A DNA stretch of 54,408 nucleotides. Origin: Acidobacteriota bacterium (lineage in GTDB: Bacteria > Acidobacteriota > Terriglobia > Bryobacterales > Bryobacteraceae). Shown one piece after another: positions 1 through 7,450 of this stretch. The notes under the pieces were generated by a model. It did no database searches. It saw nothing but the letters and a program-made list of their open reading frames with translations, and was not told the origin of the DNA. Location: positions 1-54,408 of the forward strand of contig CANIVU010000055.1 of the NCBI GenBank assembly GCA_947470805.1. The letters are read 5' to 3'. Position 1 is the first letter of the stretch; each line of letters begins with the position of its first letter. The position numbers and the translations under genes were made by a program.

Positions 1-989
1 CCGAGGCCGATGATCCAGGGGGCCATGTTGACGTAGCCGAAGGCGCGGGCGATGGAGCCGGTGATGAGGGCTTTGCCGGCGAAGATGGCGGCGACGGTGA
101 GGGCGATTTTGAGGCCGTTGGCGAGGGCGAAGGCGGGGTCGAAGAGCATGCCGACGGAGACGAAGAAGAGGAGGCCGAAGATGTCGCGGAGGGGTTCGAT
201 GGTGGTGAGGGCCTGGTGACTGAACTCGGACTCCGAGAGGATAATGCCGGCGACGAAGGCGCCGAGGGCGAAGGACATGCCGGCCAAGTGGGTGGCGTAG
301 CCGATGCCGACGCCGATGGAGACGACGGAGACGAGGAAGAGTTCGGGGGAGCCCCATTCGTTGATGAATTTGAGAAAGCCGGGGAGGAGGCGGGTGCCGG
401 CGACGTGGATGACGGCGAGGACGAGGGCGGAGAGGGCGAGGGATTTGGCGAGGGAGGGGAGGATGGTTTCCGGGGGGCCGCCGAGTTGTGGGAGGACGAT
501 GAGCATGGGGATGACGGCGAGGTCCTGGACGACAAGGAGGCCGATCATGACGCGGCTGGCGAGGGTGGTGGTGAGGCCGGCGGCGGAGAGGGTTTTGAGC
601 ACGACCATGGTGCTGGAGACGGAGATCATGGCGCCGAACCAGATGGCTTCGGTGGTGGGGATGGCGAGGAGGTATTTGGCTGCGAGGGCGCCGGCGGCGA
701 CGGTTAGGGCGACCTGGAGCGGGCCGCCGAGGAGGGCGATACGACGGACGGGTTGGAGGTCCTTGAACGAGATTTCCAGGCCGAGGGAGAAGAGGAGTAG
801 CGCTACGCCGATTTCGGCGAGGGTTTCGATGTCGTGGATTTGGACGACTGTGGGGCCGGCGGTGAAGGGGCCGACGACGATGCCGGCGGCGACGTAGCCG
901 ACCAGGAGGGGGAGGCGAAGGGCGTGGGCGAGGATCGCGCCGAACAGGCCGGCCACGATGATGAGTACGAAATCCTGTGCGATGCCCAA
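1..989 (-). CDS. CPA2-type cation:proton antiporter (3' end outside window)
   Basis: Inner-membrane antiporter of the monovalent cation:proton antiporter-2 (Kef/GerN-like) family, expected to exchange Na+ or K+ for protons. The gene reads leftward and leaves the window, so about 329 N-terminal residues are visible. Seen: a string of hydrophobic helices from residue 6, the segment GVALLLFSLGLE at about residues 61-72, and the VVQDLA segment at about 153-158, where Q155-D156 occupies the buried polar pair typical of this family. I chose a TTG start at 989 because an AGGAG lies 11 bases upstream (1001-1005 on the other strand) and no ATG is in frame nearby. Whether a TrkA-N regulatory domain follows cannot be seen. 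The upstream side is the repeat tract at about 1040-1430, which includes a G-rich motif on the coding strand. Confidence 0.85.
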   Translation of the reverse strand, partial: MGIAQDFVLIIVAGLFGAILAHALRLPLLVGYVAAGIVVGPFTAGPTVVQIHDIETLAEIGVALLLFSLGLEISFKDLQPVRRIALLGGPLQVALTVAAGALAAKYLLAIPTTEAIWFGAMISVSSTMVVLKTLSAAGLTTTLASRVMIGLLVVQDLAVIPMLIVLPQLGGPPETILPSLAKSLALSALVLAVIHVAGTRLLPGFLKFINEWGSPELFLVSVVSIGVGIGYATHLAGMSFALGAFVAGIILSESEFSHQALTTIEPLRDIFGLLFFVSVGMLFDPAFALANGLKIALTVAAIFAGKALITGSIARAFGYVNMAPWIIGL

Positions 990-1072
990 ATTGGGAATTG
1001 CTCCTGGTTTCTATTGTCTCTTGGGGGGGCTTTTTCCCTTTTCCCTTTTCCTCTTTCCCCTTTCCCCTTTCC

Positions 1073-1337
1073 CGGGGTGCCTGGCACACGGGGAGAGAGT
1101 TCGGGTGGTGGAGGTTGCGTCGGACAGGCCCGGTGCCAGGCACCGAACGGATGTTCGGGTGGGTGGGGTTTTCGGTGCTCGATGCGCTCTTTCCCCGTTT
1201 CCCTTTTCCTCTTTCCCCTTTCCCCTTTCCCCTTTCCCGGGGTGCCTGGCACACGGGGAGAGAGTTCGGGTGGTGGAGGTTGCGTCGGACGGGCCCGGTG
1301 CCAGGCACCGATCGGTTGTTGGGGTGGGTGGGGTTTG
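1073..1337. repeat. Two-copy palindromic direct repeat (165-base period)
   Basis: Two copies of a roughly 100-base unit start at about 1073 and 1238 and are nearly identical. Each holds GGTGCCTGGCAC (1076-1087; 1241-1252) and, 55 bases on, the near-perfect palindrome CGGTGCCAGGCACCG (1131-1145; 1296-1310). The two 12-mers are also inverse complements of each other, so each unit can form a long hairpin. Each copy is preceded by a pyrimidine tract of TTTCCCC units, with about one more unit in copy 2. The copies differ at a few bases and at their right ends. The architecture resembles REP/BIME-type intergenic palindromes, which RAYT transposases mobilise in other bacteria. No transposase is in this window, so that link is inference. 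Confidence 0.8.
1204..1238 (-). other. G-quadruplex-capable purine tract
   Basis: On the minus strand this stretch reads as repeated GGGGAAA units with at least four runs of three or four G separated by AAA, which fits the simple quadruplex rule. A related, less regular tract precedes the other repeat copy at about 1039-1073. It lies between the end of the LamG gene and the start of the antiporter, so it would be in the RNA if transcription continues from one to the other. Folding is predicted from base pattern only. Confidence 0.5.
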
Positions 1338-1357
1338 CGTGCTCCCTTCGCCCGCTT

Positions 1358-1432
1358 TCCTCCCGTCTACCTTCTCCCGTCTGCCTTCTACCTTCTCCCT
1401 CCTACCTTCTGCCTCCTACCTTCTTCCTTTAT
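1358..1432. repeat. Low-complexity pyrimidine tract
   Basis: A degenerate tandem array of short CTACCTTCT / CTGCCTTCT-like units, almost purely C and T on the + strand, running into the stop codon of the LamG gene. No reading frame, promoter or hairpin stands out. It looks like slippage-prone filler DNA joined to the palindromic repeats on its left. Confidence 0.6.
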
Positions 1433-2139
1433 TACTTGCGGCACTTGCCGGCGCGGCCGGCTTTGTAGAGGCTGGTGATCTCGGCTGGGGTGAGGGCGCG
1501 GCGGTAGAAGGAGAGTTCGTCGACGTCGCCATCGAAATAGATGTTGTCGCGTTTGACGTAGACGTTGGCGTGGTGGCGGGCGAGCCAGACGGGGGCGTCG
1601 TTGCTGATGTCGTTGAGGGTGACGTTGCGGCCGGACTGGACGCGGAACTGACCATCCACATAGACCATTGGCGCTTGCTGCGGGAGGCGCTTGGCGACGC
1701 CTACGACGTGATGCCAGCGGCCGTCTGCGATGTTGGCCGCCGTGGCGATGGCGTCGGTGATTTCCGGGCCGTTCACCACTTGAAAGCCCGGACTGCCGGA
1801 ACGGATATAGATCAGCCAGCCGCGGGCGTTGGGGTCGCGTTTGTCGACGATGTTGCGCACGCTTTTGGCGTTCGTGGTGCGGATCCAGACTTCGACGGAG
1901 AAGTTCTCTTCGCCGGCGTTGAGACCCGGTGTGGCGGCGGGGATTTCGAAGAACGACTCCTTCCCATCGAAGTGGAGGGCGCGGCCGACCATGCCGGGGA
2001 CGCGGTTGGCGCCGTTGAACATCGGCTCATCGAAGGAGAACCAGGCGCTCATATTTTTGGGCGCGGGGGCGCAGGGCTGGGCGAGGGCCACGGCGCTAAT
2101 ACACGATAAGCAGAGTAATGTAATCGAATTCAGTGTCAT
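1432..2139 (-). CDS. Secreted LamG-like (concanavalin-fold) domain protein
   Basis: Predicted exported protein of 235 residues with one LamG/Laminin-G-like jelly-roll domain, a fold that commonly binds carbohydrate or protein ligands. Residues 1-20 form a signal peptide ending in VALAQ. The domain covers about residues 30-230, with the typical ALHFDG strand, the FSVEVWIRT core, WHHVVGV, and the closing FDGDVDELSFYRRALTPAEI at about 202-221. The ATG at 2139 lies inside the end of the kinase gene, an overlap of 44 bases, and I see no ribosome-binding site of its own, so translation is probably coupled to the kinase. The frame stays open further upstream, but that part is only the kinase gene read out of frame. 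The ligand is unknown. Confidence 0.85.
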   Translation of the reverse strand: MTLNSITLLCLSCISAVALAQPCAPAPKNMSAWFSFDEPMFNGANRVPGMVGRALHFDGKESFFEIPAATPGLNAGEENFSVEVWIRTTNAKSVRNIVDKRDPNARGWLIYIRSGSPGFQVVNGPEITDAIATAANIADGRWHHVVGVAKRLPQQAPMVYVDGQFRVQSGRNVTLNDISNDAPVWLARHHANVYVKRDNIYFDGDVDELSFYRRALTPAEITSLYKAGRAGKCRK

Positions 2140-4402
2140 CGGAGGCGTAGAGGTCGAGGGAGGTTTGGGGTTGTCCAGCGTAGGCGCGTTGGGCGTTGGC
2201 GAAGATGTCGGCGCCGAGGTCGAGCGTGATGGTGCCCTTATAGCTATCGCGGTAGCCGGCCCAGAGGGAGTGCTGCAAGGTGGGTACGCCGGTGGTGTCG
2301 AAGGGGGCGGCACCGACCATGAGATAGTCGTTCTCCGAGCCGCCGACGGCCGGATTGCGGCGCATGGTGACGAACAGTTGGCCGGAGCAGATGCGGACGG
2401 GCGGAAGCGGGAAAGACACGGCGATTTGGGTATCGAGGAGGCCCTGGTCGAACTTGCCGGTATCGGTGCGATTGGCGAAGGAGGGCATGAGTTTGAAGCG
2501 GGGGCTGACGAAGGCGGGAGCTTCAGGGGGCTGGGCGAAATCGTCGTTGATGCCGGACTGGAGGAGGAGCTTGTGTTCGCAGGGGCCGGTGCCGGTATCG
2601 GGGATGGCCTGGCCGGTGACGGAGGCGAGATCGTTGCGGGCGGCGTCGGGGTGGCCGGAGGCGAGGCGGAAGAGGCCGCGGCGGCTGGCGATGGCGCGGA
2701 CGAGATCGGGCTGGGCGTGGGCCTGGGCGTAGGTTTGGGCGGCGAGGTAGGCGCGTTCGGCGGCGGGCTCATTGGCATCGGCGTTGTGGAGCGATGCCAG
2801 TTGGAGGTGGGCGCCGGGATGGTCGTTGCGGAGCCTGGTGACTTCGGTCCAGCGGGGGCTGGGGCGGCCGGCGGCGAGGGTTTCGATATAGGCGAGATCG
2901 GCGAGGAGAAGGCCGTTGACGGGGTCCGACTTGGCGCGGGCCTCGAGGAGCTGTTTGGCGGTTTTTGGGTCGCCGTTCAACAAGGCGTCGACGGCCTGAC
3001 GGTAGGCGCGGTCGTTCGAGTTGGCGAAGAACCTGGGGGCCTGGTCGAGGTGTTGGCGGGCGCGAGCGGGAAGTTTGAGTTGATGCCAGGCGAGGGCGAG
3101 ATCAGCTTGGGTGCGGGGGACGGTGAGGGGGCCTTTCTCCCAGGCCTGGATGGCGAGGAGTGGTTCACCGGCGTGGAGGCTGAAGAGGCCGCGTTCCCAC
3201 TGGGCGGTATCGGCCGGGGAGGGGAAGGCGGGCCAGACGGACCAGGCGAAGAGGGCGACGGCGAGGGCCGCGGCGGTGGCGAGCCAGGCGCGGGTACGGG
3301 TGCGGCGGAGGGCGCGGCGGGCGAGCTTCCAGGCGACGATGGTGGAGGAGCGGGAGTCGAGAAATGTCAGGACTTCGCGGACGTCGGCGAAGCGGTCGTC
3401 GGGCTTGGGGGCGAGGCAACGGAGGATGCAGCGTTCCCAGGTGGGGCGGAGGGTGGGGGCGAGCTGGATGGGGGAGTTGGGCGTTTCGCGGGTTTTGCGG
3501 ACGGCGAGGGCGAGGGGGGAATCGTTGGCGAAGGGGAGTTCGCCGGTGAGGAGTTCGTGGAGGACGACGCCGAGGGAATAGATATCGGCCGCGGGGCCGG
3601 GGGGGCGGCCGTAGATCTGTTCGGGGGCCATGTAGGCGGGGGTGCCGAAGGCGGCGGTGGAGGACTGGGCGGCGACGGTGGTGCGGCGATCGTCCGATGA
3701 CTGGCGGGCGAGGCCGAAGTCGGTGACGACGACGCGGAGGGGGCCGTCGGGGCGGGGGACGAGCATGATGTTGCCGGGCTTGAGATCGCGGTGGATGACG
3801 CCGTTGGCATGGGCGGCGGAGAGGGCGGCAACGATTTGACGGATTAGCGGGAGGGCGCGGCGTTCGGAGAGGGCGCCTTCGCGGCGGAGGTAGCTGGCGA
3901 GGGTTTCGCCATCGAGCAGCTCCATGGTGAGGAAGGCGGCGCGCGGGGGTTGGACGAAGTCGAAGACGCGGCAGATGTTGGGGTGTTGGACCTTGCGTGC
4001 CATCTGCACTTCTCTTCGCAGCCAGGAGAGGTGATCGGCAGTGGCGAATTCGGGGCGGAAGAGTTTGACGGCGATGCGTTCGCCTTTTTCGAGGTCGTCG
4101 GCTTCGTAGACCTCGCCGAAGCCGCCCTGGGCGATGAAGCGGCGGATTTCGTAGCGATCGTTGAGGCGTTCGCCGGGGAGGAGGGAGCCGCGGCGCTCCT
4201 TGGTGAGCAGGCCGGCGGGGACTTGGAGAGCGTCGAGGCGGGCGGAGGGGGAGTCTTCGTGGCGGAGGAGGCGGAGGGCTTCGGTGAGGACTTTGGGTTC
4301 TTCGGCGGCTTCGCGGCGGAGGTAGTCTGCGCGGCGCTCGGTGGGGAGTTCGAGGGCGGAGGCGTAGAGGGATTTGACGCGCTGCCAGGTTTGGGGGCTC
4401 AT
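2096..4402 (-). CDS. Membrane Ser/Thr protein kinase with TPR-like and extracytoplasmic C-terminal regions
   Basis: Hanks-type Ser/Thr kinase of 768 residues. Kinase marks are complete: glycine loop GGFGEV (93-98), Lys113, HRDLKPGN (204-211), DFG (228-230) and APE (259-261). One membrane helix follows at about 373-392, then a helical TPR-like stretch (about 400-590) and a C-terminal beta-rich region (about 620-768) that should lie outside the cytoplasm and could be the sensor. The N-terminal 60 residues resemble the helical leader common in Solibacter-type kinases. I chose the ATG at 4402 because it forms an ATGA overlap with the sigma factor stop. The longer frame upstream starts with an Arg-rich stretch that is the sigma gene out of frame. 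Expected role: phosphorylation-controlled signalling together with the coupled ECF sigma factor. Substrates are unknown. Confidence 0.93.
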   Translation of the reverse strand: MSPQTWQRVKSLYASALELPTERRADYLRREAAEEPKVLTEALRLLRHEDSPSARLDALQVPAGLLTKERRGSLLPGERLNDRYEIRRFIAQGGFGEVYEADDLEKGERIAVKLFRPEFATADHLSWLRREVQMARKVQHPNICRVFDFVQPPRAAFLTMELLDGETLASYLRREGALSERRALPLIRQIVAALSAAHANGVIHRDLKPGNIMLVPRPDGPLRVVVTDFGLARQSSDDRRTTVAAQSSTAAFGTPAYMAPEQIYGRPPGPAADIYSLGVVLHELLTGELPFANDSPLALAVRKTRETPNSPIQLAPTLRPTWERCILRCLAPKPDDRFADVREVLTFLDSRSSTIVAWKLARRALRRTRTRAWLATAAALAVALFAWSVWPAFPSPADTAQWERGLFSLHAGEPLLAIQAWEKGPLTVPRTQADLALAWHQLKLPARARQHLDQAPRFFANSNDRAYRQAVDALLNGDPKTAKQLLEARAKSDPVNGLLLADLAYIETLAAGRPSPRWTEVTRLRNDHPGAHLQLASLHNADANEPAAERAYLAAQTYAQAHAQPDLVRAIASRRGLFRLASGHPDAARNDLASVTGQAIPDTGTGPCEHKLLLQSGINDDFAQPPEAPAFVSPRFKLMPSFANRTDTGKFDQGLLDTQIAVSFPLPPVRICSGQLFVTMRRNPAVGGSENDYLMVGAAPFDTTGVPTLQHSLWAGYRDSYKGTITLDLGADIFANAQRAYAGQPQTSLDLYASDDTEFDYITLLIVY

Positions 4403-4944
4403 GCGTCGTCGCCGTCTTCGGGGCCTTCGAGTTCGGAGCGGAGCCAGGCGCGGGCGACGGCCCATTCGCGTTTGACGGTGGTTTCGGAGACTTCGAGGAC
4501 TTCGGCGGTTTCTTCGACGGAGAGGCCGCCGAAGAAGCGGAGTTCGACGACGTTAGCGAGTTGTGGGTCGACGAGTTCGAGCTTGGTGAGGGCGTCGTGG
4601 ATGGTTAGATAGTCTTCGGGTTCGGCGGCCTGGGGGGCGGAGGGGGAATCGGTGATGAGGAGGAGGGCGGCGTCGCGTTTGGCGGCGCGGTGGCGGCGGC
4701 CGTAATCGATGAGGACGTGGCGCATGGCGCGGGCGGCGAGGCGGAGGAAGTGGTGGCGATCGACGGCGGCGTGGGTGCGGTGCGTCATCAGCCGGATGTA
4801 GGCTTCGTTGATGAGCGCGGAGGGCTGAAGGGTATGGTTGGGCCGTTCGTTGCGCAGGAACGAGGAGGCGAGACGATGGAGTTCGTCGTACACCTCATTG
4901 AGCAGTTCCCCGTTCAGGACCATAGTGAGACAGGGGAAGGGCAT
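4399..4944 (-). CDS. ECF-type RNA polymerase sigma factor
   Basis: Small sigma-70 family protein of 181 residues matching the ECF group often paired with Ser/Thr kinases in Acidobacteria and Planctomycetes. Region 2 is seen in HFLRLAARAMRHVLIDYGRR (about 65-84). Region 4 is a helix-turn-helix at about 135-165 with LSVEETAEVLEVSETTVKRE. It should direct RNA polymerase to a small regulon. The ATG at 4944 is preceded by GGGGAGAGG at a good distance. A second in-frame ATG at 4923 has no such site. The stop overlaps the kinase start by ATGA, so the two proteins are made together and the kinase is the likely partner that controls it. No anti-sigma factor of the usual kind is nearby. Confidence 0.93.
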   Translation of the reverse strand: MPFPCLTMVLNGELLNEVYDELHRLASSFLRNERPNHTLQPSALINEAYIRLMTHRTHAAVDRHHFLRLAARAMRHVLIDYGRRHRAAKRDAALLLITDSPSAPQAAEPEDYLTIHDALTKLELVDPQLANVVELRFFGGLSVEETAEVLEVSETTVKREWAVARAWLRSELEGPEDGDDA

Positions 4945-4981
4945 TCTGAGCCTCTCCCCTTATCTCACATTGTACGCGCGT

Positions 4982-5908
4982 CTACTGGGCCACGGTAGCG
5001 CAGGGGGCGCGGAAGGGCTGGGCGCCGTTGGCCTGCCAGTGGGCGACGGTCTGCGAGAGGGGGCTCCAGATGATGCGCGGGTTGGCGGAGAGGCGGGTGA
5101 GTTCGGCTGTCACGCGGGCGATGGTTTCGGCGCTGAGGCGGCCCTGGTTGATCATGTAGTTGGCGGTGTAGAAGCCGTTGGGATCGAGGTTCGAGGCGTT
5201 CAGGAAAGCGTCGATGCCGGCGGGCCCGGTCTCTTCAAAATCACTCTTGCAGCCGGAGCCGATGTAGATGAGGCGTTGGGCGTCGGAGTGGGTGGTGAAG
5301 TTGGCTTTGTCCTTGGGCCGCCAGATGCCGTAGGACTCTTCGTCGGCGCCCTGGTGATTGCCGGTGGCGGCGCCCCAGAGGATGTTGGGCTTCCAGAAGT
5401 AGCTGGGGAATTTGCGGCCGGCGGTGCCGTTGATGTGCTGTTCCCAGCCCTGCGGGTTTTCGACGGGGTAGTAGAGAAAGCCGCCGACGACGGTGGGGGT
5501 GGCGACGCGGGCGATGCGTTCGTGGAGGTAGGCGACGTCGGCGTAGTTGTAGGTTGACTCGTGGGCGTGGGGATTGACTTCGAAGCCCATGTCTTCGACG
5601 AGCCAGCGGAGGATGTTTTTGTTGTTGGTGGAGGCGGTGACCTGCGGGGTGTCGTACTTTTCGACGGCGAGCAGGAAGTTCCAATCGGACTGGAAGTTCC
5701 AGGCGGCGTTTCTGGCTTTGATGGCGACGGCGAGTTGGCGTACCAGTTCGCGATTTTCCAGGTAGAAACGCTGGTTGTTGAGGTAGTCGTTCTGGCGCCA
5801 GCTGGACTCTTCGTTGTGGCTGACGATGGTCAGGTGCAGGGCCGGTTGGGCGTTCAGGGACACGACGGCCATAGCGATCGCGGCAGCGATGGAAGACAAT
5901 TTCGACAT
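4982..5908 (-). CDS. Secreted protein of unknown function
   Basis: I do not recognise this 308-residue protein with certainty. Seen: a signal peptide at residues 1-20 (cleavage near SLNA/QPA), an N-terminal strand LHLTIVSHNEE, and a histidine-rich turn NPHAHES at about residue 112. That layout recalls (beta/alpha) barrel polysaccharide deacetylases, but the catalytic Asp/His set is not clear enough to call it. Two cysteines late in the chain (one near residue 230 and one near 303) may pair outside the cell. Start: ATG at 5908 with CGGAG seven to eight bases upstream. It reads in the same direction as the sigma/kinase unit, 37 bases before it, but the sigma gene has its own ribosome-binding site. 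Function is open. Confidence 0.8.
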   Translation of the reverse strand: MSKLSSIAAAIAMAVVSLNAQPALHLTIVSHNEESSWRQNDYLNNQRFYLENRELVRQLAVAIKARNAAWNFQSDWNFLLAVEKYDTPQVTASTNNKNILRWLVEDMGFEVNPHAHESTYNYADVAYLHERIARVATPTVVGGFLYYPVENPQGWEQHINGTAGRKFPSYFWKPNILWGAATGNHQGADEESYGIWRPKDKANFTTHSDAQRLIYIGSGCKSDFEETGPAGIDAFLNASNLDPNGFYTANYMINQGRLSAETIARVTAELTRLSANPRIIWSPLSQTVAHWQANGAQPFRAPCATVAQ

Positions 5909-6019
5909 AACTTTCTCCGATGTAGTTTTCTAATTTGCCGCGCGACAGATGGGTAAACACAGTGTGCCGGCGAGAAGTTGTGGAGGAGAAAGCCTTAGTC
6001 CTGTTTGGGTTGAGGCCGA

Positions 6020-6028
6020 TGCTATATT
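6020..6028 (+). promoter_or_regulatory. Extended -10 promoter candidate for the DedA gene
   Basis: TG, one base, then TATATT: an extended -10 element 31 bases before the DedA start codon, in the 150-base divergent gap. No convincing -35 box. A GGGGGT motif closer to the ATG could serve as ribosome-binding site. Confidence 0.4.
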
Positions 6029-6059
6029 AACGGTTGCGGCTAATTTTACCGGGGGTAGG

Positions 6060-6698
6060 ATGTTTCAGGATCTGTTGAAGACGTGGTTTGAGTGGTCTCG
6101 CGATATGGGATATGCGGGTGTCTTTCTGATGATGGCGTTGGAGAGCACGATTGTCCCGATTCCGTCGGAGATCATCATGCCGCCGGCGGGGTTCTGGGCG
6201 GCGCAGGGACGGATGTCGTTGTGGGGAGTGATTCTGGCCGGGGGGATGGGGTCGACGTTTGGATCGGCGCTTTGTTATTGGTTTTCGCGGACGTTGGGGC
6301 GGACGGTGTTGGAGCGGTATGGGAAGTATATGCTGCTGCCGCCGGAGCGGTTGGAGTTGGCTGAGCGGTGGCTGGCGGAGTATGCGCTGGGGGGCGTTTT
6401 CTTTTCGCGGTTGCTGCCGGTGGTGCGGCATTTGATTGGGTTCCCGGCGGGGCTGTTGCGGGTGCCGTTCTGGCCGTTTGCCGGGGTGACGTTTGTGGGT
6501 TCGACGCTGTGGTGCGGGATTTTGGCGGTGTTGGGATCGGAGACGATTGGGAAACAGCCGCGTTTATTGGAAGATCCGGCGGCGTTGATGCAGGCGGTGA
6601 AGGGGAATTTGCACTGGTTCCTGCTGGTGGCGGTGGGATTGTTGGCGGGGTGGATGTTTGTGAAGTGGTTTGGGGGGCGGGGGAAGGCGGCGGCGTAG
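6060..6698 (+). CDS. DedA-family membrane protein
   Basis: Polytopic inner-membrane protein of 212 residues in the DedA/SNARE-associated (VTT) family, whose members flip or transport undecaprenyl phosphate and other lipids and support envelope homeostasis. Seen: the family block E-x3-P-x-P-x-E at about residues 23-30 (ESTIVPIPSE), a G-rich helix, then FFSRLLPVVRHLIGFPAG (about 114-131) with the conserved F/R-x3-P-x-x-R core, and terminal helices ending in a basic tail. The ATG at 6060 was chosen since the protein begins there directly with the first amphipathic helix and GGGGGT lies just upstream; the extension upstream has no family likeness. It stands alone between the secreted protein and the toxin-antitoxin pair. 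Confidence 0.9.
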   Translation: MFQDLLKTWFEWSRDMGYAGVFLMMALESTIVPIPSEIIMPPAGFWAAQGRMSLWGVILAGGMGSTFGSALCYWFSRTLGRTVLERYGKYMLLPPERLELAERWLAEYALGGVFFSRLLPVVRHLIGFPAGLLRVPFWPFAGVTFVGSTLWCGILAVLGSETIGKQPRLLEDPAALMQAVKGNLHWFLLVAVGLLAGWMFVKWFGGRGKAAA

Positions 6699-6735
6699 GT
6701 GTTATCCTTGTGTACGCATCGGAGGCAGTGTGCAC

Positions 6736-7005
6736 ATGCAGACGACTAAAGTTGGCATTCGGGAGTTTCGGGAAAACCTGGCGGACTATCTTGAGTCGAA
6801 GACGCCGGTAGCGATCACGCGTCATGGCGCGACGATTGGGATTTATGTGCCGACGAAGCCCAAGCCGAGTCAGGCTGATCTGGAGGCGCTGCGTGTGGCG
6901 GGCGAGAAGATGCAGGAGTTGATCGCGGCGGCGGGCACGACTGACGACGAGATTCTGGCGGACTTCAAGGCGCGGCGGCGTGAGCGGCGGGCGAAGCAAG
7001 ATTGA
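6736..7005 (+). CDS. Phd/YefM-type antitoxin
   Basis: DNA-binding antitoxin of 89 residues. The N-terminus (KVGIREFRENLADYLES then TPVAITRHGATIG) is the classic Phd/YefM dimer fold that binds the operator of its own operon. The C-terminal third is charged and helical, as expected for the toxin-wrapping tail. The ATG at 6736 has GGAGG ten bases upstream; a GTG at 6730 is a possible alternative start. It is followed at two bases by a PIN toxin, the usual antitoxin-first order, so the pair should repress itself through the upstream region 6699-6735. Confidence 0.88.
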   Translation: MQTTKVGIREFRENLADYLESKTPVAITRHGATIGIYVPTKPKPSQADLEALRVAGEKMQELIAAAGTTDDEILADFKARRRERRAKQD

Positions 7006-7007
7006 CG

Positions 7008-7436
7008 ATGTTGGTGCTCGACGCGAACATCTTGATTCGCGGGGTTCTGGGGGCTCGCGTTCTCTCGTTGTTGCGTATGTACGCCGAACGGGTTGCATTT
7101 CTTGCGCCGGATACGGCATTTGAAGAGGCTCGCGAGGAACTTCCCGCGATTCTTGAACGGCGCGGTGTGCCGGTGCCGCCAGCGATGGCGATTTTGGATC
7201 AGCTCAGGGAGCTGGTAGAGAACGTTGATTCGGAGCGGTATCGCGATTTCGAGATGCTCGCGCGTCAGCGGATCGCGCGCCGTGACGAAGACGATTGGCC
7301 GGTTCTGGCTTGTGCGTTGGCGCTGGACTGTCCCATTTGGACGGAAGATACCGATTTCTTTGGGTGCGGTGTGGCGACGTGGACGACGGACCGGGTTGAG
7401 TTGTATTTAGAGCGGGCACCGGATCGAGAACAATAG
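7008..7436 (+). CDS. PIN-domain toxin (VapC-like ribonuclease)
   Basis: PIN nuclease of 142 residues, expected to cut RNA when free of its antitoxin. The acidic metal site is intact: Asp6 in LVLDANIL, Glu in FEEAREE near residue 40, Asp in EDDWPVLACALAL near 97, and Asp in WTEDTDFF near 116. The ATG at 7008 follows the antitoxin stop by two bases; a TTG at 7002 overlapping the stop is also possible. Together with the gene before it this is a complete type II toxin-antitoxin module, in contrast to the decayed PIN/antitoxin pair 1.2 kb downstream. Confidence 0.9.
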   Translation: MLVLDANILIRGVLGARVLSLLRMYAERVAFLAPDTAFEEAREELPAILERRGVPVPPAMAILDQLRELVENVDSERYRDFEMLARQRIARRDEDDWPVLACALALDCPIWTEDTDFFGCGVATWTTDRVELYLERAPDREQ

Positions 7437-7450
7437 GGGCGCCGGAGTGC

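Noticed and set aside
1073-1337. CRISPR-like array
   Set aside because: Only two long copies with an equally long conserved interior, no short regular repeats and no cas genes in the window.
834-2109. Overlapping + strand frames through the repeat tract
   Set aside because: They repeat FPLSPFP-type low-complexity peptides encoded by the pyrimidine repeats and lie opposite the antiporter and LamG genes.
4399-4465. Longer kinase start at 4465
   Set aside because: The added residues are an Arg-rich stretch that is the sigma gene read in another frame; the ATGA overlap start at 4402 is better supported.
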